This document shows, in pieces, positions 37,375 through 44,486 of a stretch of 64,000 nt of DNA; positions within the stretch are counted from its first letter, which is position 1; each line of letters begins with the position of its first letter. The DNA is from Serratia ficaria. Its GTDB lineage: Bacteria > Pseudomonadota > Gammaproteobacteria > Enterobacterales > Enterobacteriaceae. A model generated the notes under the pieces. That model ran no database searches. It was given only the letters and a program-made list of their open reading frames with translations, and was not told the DNA's origin. The DNA lies in contig NZ_LT906479.1 in NCBI RefSeq assembly GCF_900187015.1, positions 310,001-374,000 on the forward strand, written 5' to 3'. The position numbers and the translations under genes were made by a program.

Positions 37375-37434
37375 CGCCTGAAATCCGTGCGGGCTATACT
37401 GGATCGTCATTTCAGCCCTGAAGGAACTCCGGCT

Positions 37435-38064
37435 ATGTCCGTTTATCAATCGCCACGATTACTGCTCGTCATCACCCTGCTGCTGTTGGCCACGCTGGCC
37501 TACAGCGGCATCAGTCCTTACGATCGCGCCACCTGGCTGATGGAGGTGGCACCGGTGCTGATCGTCCTGCCGTTGCTGTGGCTCACCCGGCGCGGTTACC
37601 CGCTGACGCCGCTGCTGTACGCGCTGATCTTCTTTCATGCGCTGATCCTGATCTTCGGCGGCCTGTATAGCTATGCGCGCGTGCCGCTGGGGTTTGAAGT
37701 GCAACACTGGCTGGATCTCGGCCGCAACCCGTATGACAAGCTGGGGCATTTCTTTCAGGGGCTGGTGCCGGCGCTGGCGGCGCGCGAGATCCTGCAGCGC
37801 GGCGGCTATGTGCGGGGCCGCAAGATGCTGGGCTTCGTGGTGTGCTGCATCGCGTTGGCCATCAGCGCCCTGTACGAGCTGATCGAGTGGTGGGCGGCGC
37901 TGGCGCTGGGGCAGGGGGCCGATGAGTTTCTCGGCACCCAGGGCGACCCCTGGGATACCCAGTCCGACATGTTTTGCGCGCTGCTGGGCGCGCTGAGCGG
38001 CCTGTTGCTGTTTAGCGGCTGGCAGGATCGGCAAATAACGTCGCTAAAGGCAAGTAAACCTTAA
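37435..38064 (+). CDS. yjdF: DUF2238 inner membrane protein YjdF
   Basis: ATG 37435, with GAAGGAAC upstream, gives 209 aa with about six hydrophobic segments. The conserved segments DKLGHFFQG and DPWDTQSDMFCALLGA mark the DUF2238/YjdF family of inner-membrane proteins, whose function is unknown. It is a single-gene unit between two terminators and has no visible link to the siderophore genes. Confidence 0.88.
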   Translation: MSVYQSPRLLLVITLLLLATLAYSGISPYDRATWLMEVAPVLIVLPLLWLTRRGYPLTPLLYALIFFHALILIFGGLYSYARVPLGFEVQHWLDLGRNPYDKLGHFFQGLVPALAAREILQRGGYVRGRKMLGFVVCCIALAISALYELIEWWAALALGQGADEFLGTQGDPWDTQSDMFCALLGALSGLLLFSGWQDRQITSLKASKP

Positions 38065-38086
38065 TATTAATAAGGTATAATTATTT

Positions 38087-38114
38087 AAAAACCCGCCTTA
38101 TGGCGGGTTTTTTT
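38087..38114 (+). terminator. yjdF terminator
   Basis: AAAACCCGCC-TTAT-GGCGGGTTTTTTT is a classic rho-independent hairpin 22 nt after the yjdF stop. Confidence 0.9.
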
Positions 38115-38446
38115 ATGCCGGTTGCCAGCGGGGGATCCGGTTCAATGTAAAGAATCTTCAGCGCCGCTTACTTTAGTTTTTTAATTGGGCTGTCATATTT
38201 TATTTTTTATATAAATCAATTTGTTTAGGTGTTTTTGTAAAAAGTTCTCGGCGATTTCCTCTTGCCAGATATCGCCAAGCCTCTATGGTTAATAGTGGAC
38301 TTTCCCGATTGTGGGATGGTTCTGTGCGTGTCAAAAACGCCATGTGTCAGCTTCAAGCCACGATGAAAATCATCATTTTTACTCATGTAATTGGCCCTGG
38401 GCGGGTAGGCGCGAGCCTGTTTGTCCCCCTACGAGAGAAGCCTGCT
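38115..38446. other. Intergenic leader of the carbonic anhydrase operon
   Basis: This 332 bp AT-rich stretch should carry the promoter of the carbonic anhydrase/SulP pair. An open frame extends upstream of the chosen start, but its residues are not family-like. I see no recognisable operator or riboswitch. Confidence 0.4.
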
Positions 38447-39094
38447 GTGACGATACTCAAACCCCTATTAGCCAGAAACCGCAGTTGGGCGCTACAACAG
38501 CGTCAGCGGAATCCCCAATACTTCCATAAGCATGTCGCCGGCCAGCAGCCGCAGGCGCTGTGGATCGGCTGTTCCGACAGCCGGGTCCCCGCCGAGGTGC
38601 TGACCGGCGCACACCCCGGCGAGCTGTTCGTTCATCGCAATATCGCTAACATGGTGCTCGAGGATGACGATAGCCTGATGAGCGTCATGCAATATGCGCT
38701 GGAATACCTGCACGTCTCGGCGATCGTGCTGTGCGGCCATTACGGCTGCGGCGGCGTTCAGGCGGCGGTGGCGCTGCCGCAGATGCCGCTGGCGCAGGAA
38801 AACAGCGCGCTGGCCCGGCGCATGGCGCACCTGCGCGCCTCGCTGGCGGATAACCTGCAGGCCTATCAGCAATCGGACGCCGACGACGCCAGCCGCCTGA
38901 ATCAGCTGATCGAAGCGCACGTGGTGACCCAGTTTGCTCATCTGATCGCCAGCGAGCCGGTGCGCCGCCGCTGGGCGCAGGGGGAGGCGCTGGACGTTTT
39001 CGGCTGCGTTTACGATCTGCAGGAAGGGCATTTGAAAGAGCTTATCCATCAGAACGCTGCGGAGGTGGGCCATGAACTTAAGCACTCTGCGTAA
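38447..39094 (+). CDS. Beta-class carbonic anhydrase
   Basis: GTG 38447 gives 215 aa, and with this start the zinc ligands fall at Cys42, Asp44, His98 and Cys101, the numbering of E. coli Can. Motifs are CSDSR and CGHYGCGG. It interconverts CO2 and bicarbonate. The gene overlaps the following SulP-type transporter by 23 bp, implying a joint role in bicarbonate or anion supply. AGAGAAG upstream is a weak ribosome site, and longer in-frame starts exist. Confidence 0.92.
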   Translation: MTILKPLLARNRSWALQQRQRNPQYFHKHVAGQQPQALWIGCSDSRVPAEVLTGAHPGELFVHRNIANMVLEDDDSLMSVMQYALEYLHVSAIVLCGHYGCGGVQAAVALPQMPLAQENSALARRMAHLRASLADNLQAYQQSDADDASRLNQLIEAHVVTQFAHLIASEPVRRRWAQGEALDVFGCVYDLQEGHLKELIHQNAAEVGHELKHSA

Positions 39095-40544
39095 CGATAT
39101 TCCCGCCGGGATCGTGGTGTTTCTGGTGGCGCTGCCGCTCAGCCTGGGCATCGCGCAGGCCAGTGGGCTGCCGCCGTTCGTCGGGCTGCTGACCGGGGTG
39201 ATCGGCGGCATCCTGGTGACCCTGCTGAGCCCGTCGCGTTATGCCGTCAGCGGCCCGGCGGCCGGTTTGGTCACCATCGTCGTTGGGGCGATGGAAACCC
39301 TCGGTTCCTTTTCCCTGCTGCTGGTGGCGCTGATCATGGCCGGGGCATTGCAGCTGATTTTCGGCCTGCTGCGCGCCGGCCGCTGGATCTCGCTGGTGCC
39401 CGGTACGGTGATCCAGGGCATGCTGGCGGCGATCGGTATTTTGCTGATAATGCAGCAGGTGCCGGTGGCGCTCGGTTATCAGGGGGAGGAGAGCCTGACG
39501 GCGCTGCTGGCCCAGGGCAGCGAACTGCTGTCGCCGGCATCGATAGTGATAACGCTGGTGGCGCTGGCTATCCTGTGGCTGTGGACCACCGCACCGATCA
39601 AGCGCATCCGGCTGATGAGCTTTATTCCCGGCCCGCTGGTGGCGGTGCTGTGGGGCAGCCTGGCGGTGGTGTTTGGCGAGCGGATGATGCCGGAAAGCCT
39701 GGGCAATATCCCGCGCATCGCGCTGCCTAAATTCGACAGCGCCGAAGCGCTGGGCGCGCAGCTGAGCCGCCCCGACTGGCAGGGCGCCTGGCGTAACCCG
39801 TCGGTTTACCTGATTGCGGTGACGCTGGCGCTGGTGGCCAGCCTGGAAACCCTGCTGAGCCAGGAAGCGTTGAAGAAGCTGAAGTCGCAAACGCCGGCGC
39901 CATCGCCGGACAAAGAAATGCGCGCGCAGGGCGTTGGCAATATGCTGAGCGGCTTTCTCGGCGGCCTGCCGATCACCGCGGTGATCGTGCGCAGTTCGGT
40001 CAACGTCAACGCCGGCGCGCGCAGCAAGGTGTCGATTTTGCTGCACGGCGTGCTGTTGCTGCTGAGCGGCCTGTTGTTCAGCGATCTGCTCAATACCATC
40101 CCGTTGGCCAGCCTGGCAGCGGTGCTGTTGTACACCGGCTATAAGCTGGCGGCGCCGGCGCTGTTCCGTGCGCAGTGGCGCCAGGGGTTGCCGCAGTTCG
40201 CGCCCTTTATCATCACCGTCGGCGGCATCATCGTCTTCGGCATGCTGGCGGGCATCGCCCTCGGCCTGATGGCGCAGCTGCTGTGCAGCACTTACAAAAG
40301 CCACCGCAATGCGCTGCAGCTGAGCCGCTATGACGACCACTATGTGGTGCGTTTCCACCAGAACCTGACGTTTCTGCATAACCCGCGGCTGCACAGCCTG
40401 CTGGCGCAGATCCCGGATAACTGCGTGGTGATCGCCGAGCATGACAACGCCGACTATATCGATCCGGACGTCCGAGCCGTACTGGCGGACTTCGGTGCCG
40501 GCGCGGCCAACCGCGGCATTCAGCTGAGCCGCTGGCCGGTGTAA
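39072..40544 (+). CDS. SulP family anion (probably bicarbonate) transporter
   Basis: This 490 aa protein has the SulP fold: NDIPAGIVVFLVALPLSLGIAQASG at the N-terminus, about 12 membrane segments, and GGLPITAVIVRSSVN in the conserved middle region. The C-terminal ~70 residues form a short STAS-like tail (VVRFHQNLTFLHN...). SulP proteins carry sulfate, bicarbonate or dicarboxylates. Coupling to a carbonic anhydrase gene by a 23 bp overlap suggests bicarbonate, as in other SulP-CA pairs and fusions, but the substrate is inferred. Confidence 0.87.
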   Translation: MNLSTLRNDIPAGIVVFLVALPLSLGIAQASGLPPFVGLLTGVIGGILVTLLSPSRYAVSGPAAGLVTIVVGAMETLGSFSLLLVALIMAGALQLIFGLLRAGRWISLVPGTVIQGMLAAIGILLIMQQVPVALGYQGEESLTALLAQGSELLSPASIVITLVALAILWLWTTAPIKRIRLMSFIPGPLVAVLWGSLAVVFGERMMPESLGNIPRIALPKFDSAEALGAQLSRPDWQGAWRNPSVYLIAVTLALVASLETLLSQEALKKLKSQTPAPSPDKEMRAQGVGNMLSGFLGGLPITAVIVRSSVNVNAGARSKVSILLHGVLLLLSGLLFSDLLNTIPLASLAAVLLYTGYKLAAPALFRAQWRQGLPQFAPFIITVGGIIVFGMLAGIALGLMAQLLCSTYKSHRNALQLSRYDDHYVVRFHQNLTFLHNPRLHSLLAQIPDNCVVIAEHDNADYIDPDVRAVLADFGAGAANRGIQLSRWPV

Positions 40545-40567
40545 TCGGCCGCCCTATCGGCCGCCGT

Positions 40568-40599
40568 CATGGTCACCCAATCGGGTGACCATTTTTTTA
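40568..40599 (+). terminator. Terminator of the carbonic anhydrase/SulP operon
   Basis: ATGGTCACCC-AATC-GGGTGACCAT followed by TTTTTT, 24 nt after the SulP stop. Confidence 0.9.
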
Positions 40600-40738
40600 T
40601 GCGACTCATTTATCTTTTTGTTATTAATCAATTATTTTTATTTTTGTAAGAATTTTCTTATACCAGGCGCTGTGCTAAAATTCCCCTGCTTAATGCGGGC
40701 TAATTATTGATTAATTAGCTGTTCACGGCGAGGGAGTC

Positions 40739-41518
40739 ATGAAGTATATAATTAATAATAATATTAAGTATCATGAAGATAGGTCAGAGCTGGCCCCGCT
40801 GCATGACCATGTCGAGCCGTTGCAACTGACCGCGACCCTGAACCGCCTGCTGTCGGCCCTGGTAAGAAACAATAATCAGGTGCTGTCTCGCGAGACGCTG
40901 TTGATGCAGGTCTGGGAAGCGCATGGCCAGGTCGCCTCCGGCAACAACCTCAATAATACCATTTCTATCCTGCGCAAAATGTTCGCTTCGCTCGGCGAAG
41001 AGGAGATTATCGTCACGCTGCCGCGGCAGGGCTTTATGTTTACCGCCGCCACGCTGGAAACGGCGGACAGCCAGGCCGAAACGCCGATGGAGCCAGAGCC
41101 GGCCGCCGTTTTGGCGCCCCGCCCCCCACGCCGCCATACAGGCGGCAGGCTTGCCGGCCTGGCCGCGTTGGCGGTGCTGGCGGCGGGCAGCCTGACCTGG
41201 GCCTGGCGGGACACGGGCTACCCGCAGCTCAGCGCCATCGATGCGGGCAAAATCGACAGCTGCGACGTGCGGTTCCTCACCTCTTACCATAAGCCCGGGA
41301 GTCGCCAGATCGATTTGGAGCATCTGCGAAACATGCTCAAGCGCCGGCCGCATATTCAATGCCAGGAACCGGCGACGCTGCTCTATTACGATACGCAGAC
41401 GATAGCGCCAAACGGCTCCGGACAGACCCGAACCTCCTATTTTTATTATTGTCCGCAGTCGCAAATGGCGGATGGCAATGCGCAATGTGAGAATTTCTAT
41501 GAAAGCTGGGACCGCTAA
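40739..41518 (+). CDS. MarT/ToxR-like membrane-anchored transcription regulator
   Basis: Residues ~1-104 of 259 form an OmpR/CadC-type winged-helix domain (LSRETLLMQVWEAHG, NNLNNTISILRKMF, LPRQGFMFTA). A proline-rich linker, one membrane segment near 136-156 and a cysteine-containing periplasmic domain follow. This is the architecture of ToxR, CadC, PsaE and MarT, one-component sensors that bind DNA from the membrane. The next gene is a FidL-like partner, as in the marT-fidL pair of Salmonella SPI-3. The fimbrial operon 1.8 kb away is a plausible target. The protein at 42057-42818 is a paralogue. Confidence 0.82.
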   Translation: MKYIINNNIKYHEDRSELAPLHDHVEPLQLTATLNRLLSALVRNNNQVLSRETLLMQVWEAHGQVASGNNLNNTISILRKMFASLGEEEIIVTLPRQGFMFTAATLETADSQAETPMEPEPAAVLAPRPPRRHTGGRLAGLAALAVLAAGSLTWAWRDTGYPQLSAIDAGKIDSCDVRFLTSYHKPGSRQIDLEHLRNMLKRRPHIQCQEPATLLYYDTQTIAPNGSGQTRTSYFYYCPQSQMADGNAQCENFYESWDR

Positions 41519-41987
41519 TTTGATCAAGCGTTACGGCTACGGGGCCGCGGCGTTGCTGGCTATCGGCGGCTGCGCCGTCGCCGCTTACCTGTTATTTTTC
41601 AAGCCGCAAATTCCTGAATGCCGGGCGGTTGAACACCTGACCGACAACGTTGCCGGGCGCACCATTGAACGCGTGCTGCTGATTAGCCTGGTGCCCGATG
41701 GCCGCCGGCAGCTGACGGTGTTGCTGAACGGCAGAATTGCCGACGGAAAGGATCGTTACGTGGTCGAACGCGCCCTGGTGATGGACTACCAGCGGCAGGG
41801 AAACAACTATTCCCTGTTGGTGAAGGAAAATATCAAAAAATCGCAGGACAACGTGGAACGCGCGGACCTGAACCGCCGCCTGCCGGAGAAGGGCCAGCGG
41901 CTGCATTTACGCATTGAGCAGATCGACAGCCGGCATTTCCTGGTGGCCGATAACCATGCGCCGTTTTACGTGTGCGTCGCACCCTAA
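41499..41987 (+). CDS. FidL-like small membrane protein, partner of the upstream regulator
   Basis: From ATG 41499, overlapping the regulator gene by 20 bp, the protein has 162 aa with one N-terminal membrane segment (~16-36) and a periplasmic domain. The pattern NGRIADGKDRYVVERALVMDYQ...YSLLVKENIKKSQDN resembles the FidL-like family encoded beside MarT-type regulators. ToxS and PsaF play similar accessory roles. An ATG at 41472 is an alternative start. Assignment rests on pattern and context. Confidence 0.7.
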   Translation: MKAGTANLIKRYGYGAAALLAIGGCAVAAYLLFFKPQIPECRAVEHLTDNVAGRTIERVLLISLVPDGRRQLTVLLNGRIADGKDRYVVERALVMDYQRQGNNYSLLVKENIKKSQDNVERADLNRRLPEKGQRLHLRIEQIDSRHFLVADNHAPFYVCVAP

Positions 41988-41993
41988 GAAAAA

Positions 41994-42016
41994 TCCCCTT
42001 GGTGATGCCAAGGGGA
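41994..42016. terminator. Hairpin between convergent regulator genes
   Basis: TCCCCTTGG-TGATG-CCAAGGGGA forms a strong stem just after the FidL-like stop, preceded by an A run. It can stop transcription from both sides. Confidence 0.65.
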
Positions 42017-42056
42017 TCGAGTACATCAGGGACCTGGCGGGATAATTCTTACAATA

Positions 42057-42818
42057 TCAAGGCTGTTTTTTATCGATATAATTGTAAATGCACGGGCTGT
42101 TGATTTCTCTTGGGCAGAAGGTCAGCAGCTCGGTGTCGTTCTGCGTAGCCTCATCGCGAATATTATCGTAATAATACACGTCGGCCTTACCCCGACAGTT
42201 AAAACCGGCCTGCCGAATAATCTGCTTTATCTTCGCCAGATCCCCGCCCCCATAATTCATGCCGTAAATCTGACAACGTTCATAATTGCCTAATGGGTAC
42301 ATGCTGACGCGGGTGCTGTTCTGATAAATCATCATGGCGGAAAACAGCACCAGGCAGACGAGGAACGTCATGATCATTCGCCGCAGCGAGCGCGGCGCGC
42401 CATGCGTGTTATCCCCCGAGCTTGTCGGCTCATTCGGCGCAGCGCTCTCCTCCGCGGTCTTTCCCTTTACGCTTCCGCCGTCATTAGTATTTATTTCATG
42501 AATGATATCGGCAGTAAACTTAAAGCCCTGGCGCGGGTAGGTGATAATAAGCTCCTCTTCGCCGAACTGCGCCAGCGATTTGCGCTGCCCAGAAACATAA
42601 TTATTCAGATTATTGTTGGACGCTTTCAACCCATGCTCTACCCACACCTCATTAAGCAGCTTATCGCGCAGCAATAGAACATTATTATTGCGGATAAACA
42701 GCGACAGCAATCTGGCGCTGGGCTTGAGCAGAACTATTTTAGTCGTCGAATTATCGATATGCGCCAGCGCGCACTCCTCCTCATTGTAGAGGACATTGTT
42801 GTTTATATAGAAAATCAT
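42057..42818 (-). CDS. Second ToxR/CadC-like membrane-anchored regulator
   Basis: This 253 aa protein has an N-terminal winged helix (LLRDKLLNEVWVEHG, NNNLNNYVSGQRKSL, YPRQGFKFTADI), a single membrane segment (~152-172) and a periplasmic tail. Its tail shares four cysteines and a YYYDN/YYDTQ motif with the paralogue at 40739-41518. It is convergent with that pair, is divergent from the fimbrial operon and has markedly lower GC. It has no FidL-like partner of its own. A role in controlling the adjacent fimbriae is likely but inferred. Confidence 0.8.
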   Translation of the reverse strand: MIFYINNNVLYNEEECALAHIDNSTTKIVLLKPSARLLSLFIRNNNVLLLRDKLLNEVWVEHGLKASNNNLNNYVSGQRKSLAQFGEEELIITYPRQGFKFTADIIHEINTNDGGSVKGKTAEESAAPNEPTSSGDNTHGAPRSLRRMIMTFLVCLVLFSAMMIYQNSTRVSMYPLGNYERCQIYGMNYGGGDLAKIKQIIRQAGFNCRGKADVYYYDNIRDEATQNDTELLTFCPREINSPCIYNYIDKKQP

Positions 42819-43276
42819 TTTTTCAACCTATCAACTTACCTGTCGAGAGATGATTCTGAGACCTGTGTGTTCTTTTTTCAATCCTCTCCAATACCGGTCA
42901 ATGAGATTTATCCCTATATTTCTATAATTACTATTAGGCGCATGCGGAATTATAAGTTTAAAAAAATAATCTTCTATATTTAATGGATAATTATCAGCAT
43001 TAAAACCTATGTAAATTGCATTATCTTTGTACAAATCCTGTGTTTTTGTCTTTTTGCGATATAACATTTTATTTTGGCGTTGAGGGCGGTAAATTTGTTG
43101 CCACTGATACGGAGCGTGGAAATGCCGTGTGTCAGCGAGATAACCGATGCACCGACAATTAAACAGCTAACCGAGCGCGATAATCACCGGGCGCAAACAC
43201 AGGAGCCGCCTGTTGCTTATCGAATTAATTGTCATTTATTACAACCTCTGCTTACTAAGGAATGTAAGGGATTATT
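42819..43276. other. AT-rich fimbrial promoter region, no gene seen
   Basis: The 458 bp between the divergent regulator and the major pilin gene are AT-rich and should hold both promoters. I looked for flanking inverted repeats like the MR/P phase-variation switch and for a nearby recombinase gene, and found neither. Confidence 0.5.
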
Positions 43277-43837
43277 ATGAAACTGAATAAAATTATGATG
43301 GCAGCCGTACTGGCTTTCGGCGCTTCTTCCATGATGGCTCAGGCAGCGAACCAGGGCAGCGGCAGCGTTACCTTCACCGGTGAAATCATTGATGCGCCTT
43401 GCTCCATCGCCCCAGGCAATATCGACCAGACCATCCCTCTGGGCCAGATTTCCAACCTGAGCCTGAAAGACGGCCGTGAGTCTGAAGTCAAAGAGCCGTT
43501 CAAAATCGTACTGGAAGACTGTACTTCCGCTACCGCTCAGATGGTTCAGACCACCTTCACCGGTGAAGCCGGCGGCGCCGACGGCAAAGACATGAAGATG
43601 GTCGGTCTGGGCAGCGGCAGCACCGCCAAGGGCGCCAGCATCGTGATCACCGACGATCACAACGCTAACGCCGTGGTTGAGCTGGGCACCAAAACTGCAG
43701 GCCAGATCATCAAGGCGGGCGACACTGGCGCTGAGCTGAAATACCACGCCTTCCTGAAAGGTAACGGCGGTTCTCTGAACACCATCACCCCGGGCGCCTT
43801 CACCAGCGTGGTTAACTTCGCGCTGAGCTACCAGTAA
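43277..43837 (+). CDS. Major fimbrial subunit (MR/P-, SMF-like)
   Basis: This 186 aa pilin has a signal peptide ending at MAQAANQ, the pilin disulfide pair (APCSI and EDCTS), and the C-terminal donor-strand motif with penultimate tyrosine (NFALSYQ). It is the first gene of the operon, preceded by AAGGAATG, and is followed by a terminator-like attenuator, so it should be made in excess. The subunit is exported by Sec and assembled by the chaperone and usher encoded downstream. Sequence resembles MrpA/SmfA-type pilins. Confidence 0.93.
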   Translation: MKLNKIMMAAVLAFGASSMMAQAANQGSGSVTFTGEIIDAPCSIAPGNIDQTIPLGQISNLSLKDGRESEVKEPFKIVLEDCTSATAQMVQTTFTGEAGGADGKDMKMVGLGSGSTAKGASIVITDDHNANAVVELGTKTAGQIIKAGDTGAELKYHAFLKGNGGSLNTITPGAFTSVVNFALSYQ

Positions 43838-43858
43838 TAGTTTTACCCCATTGATGCC

Positions 43859-43887
43859 AGCATGCGGGATACCCCGCATGCTTTTTC
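43859..43887 (+). terminator. Attenuator after the major pilin gene
   Basis: AGCATGCGGG-ATA-CCCCGCATGCTTTTT is a perfect terminator hairpin 22 nt after the pilin stop and inside the operon. Partial readthrough would give much more major pilin than assembly machinery. Confidence 0.85.
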
Positions 43888-43923
43888 CCCGGAATGGATT
43901 CATTTTTATAAGGGATAACGCAT

Positions 43924-44469
43924 ATGGCCCCCATTGGCAAAAGTTTAATGGCGCCTTCCCTATTGGCCGTAGTTTTTATGACTCAAACGATGCCGGCGAC
44001 GGCTGCGGTTATTGGTTGGGGAAGGGTCAATATGGAAGGCGCTATTGTTAACGCAGCCTGCGCAATTGAATCGGCAAGCCGTGACCAGACCATCGACATG
44101 AAAAGCCTGCCGGTGGAGCAAATATTCCGCGATGGGCACGGGTTAACCCGACCCTTCACGGTGCAATTAGTGAACTGCGGGCTGTCGGGTGATGATGTGG
44201 CTATTTCAGGGCGCCAGCACTTTCGCATGATATTTGACGGCAACGCAGAAGGGAAAACCTTCGGCGTAATCGGCGATGCCCGCGGCGTGGCATTGCGCAT
44301 TGCCGACAGCGCGGGCAAAGAGGTTTATCCCGGGGTACCGATGTCGATAGAAAATACCCTGACCAAAGATTATCGCTTGAATTATTCAATGCAACTGGTG
44401 GCTAACCGCCAGGTATTACGCGCAGGGGATTACCGATCCGCCATTCGTTTTAAATTGGATTATTACTGA
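43924..44469 (+). CDS. Fimbrial subunit, MrpB-like second pilin
   Basis: The 181 aa protein has a signal peptide (LLAVVFMTQTMPATAA), the cysteine pair AACAI...VNCGL, and the pilin C-terminus IRFKLDYY. In P-type and MR/P-type operons the second gene encodes a PapH/MrpB-like subunit that ends or anchors the rod. The gap to the usher gene is 17 bp. Confidence 0.85.
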   Translation: MAPIGKSLMAPSLLAVVFMTQTMPATAAVIGWGRVNMEGAIVNAACAIESASRDQTIDMKSLPVEQIFRDGHGLTRPFTVQLVNCGLSGDDVAISGRQHFRMIFDGNAEGKTFGVIGDARGVALRIADSAGKEVYPGVPMSIENTLTKDYRLNYSMQLVANRQVLRAGDYRSAIRFKLDYY

Positions 44470-44486
44470 TAAAGGTTGGCGGAACC

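Noticed and set aside
42819..43276. Possible invertible promoter element as in MR/P fimbriae
   Set aside because: No pair of inverted repeats of useful length and no recombinase gene were found nearby.
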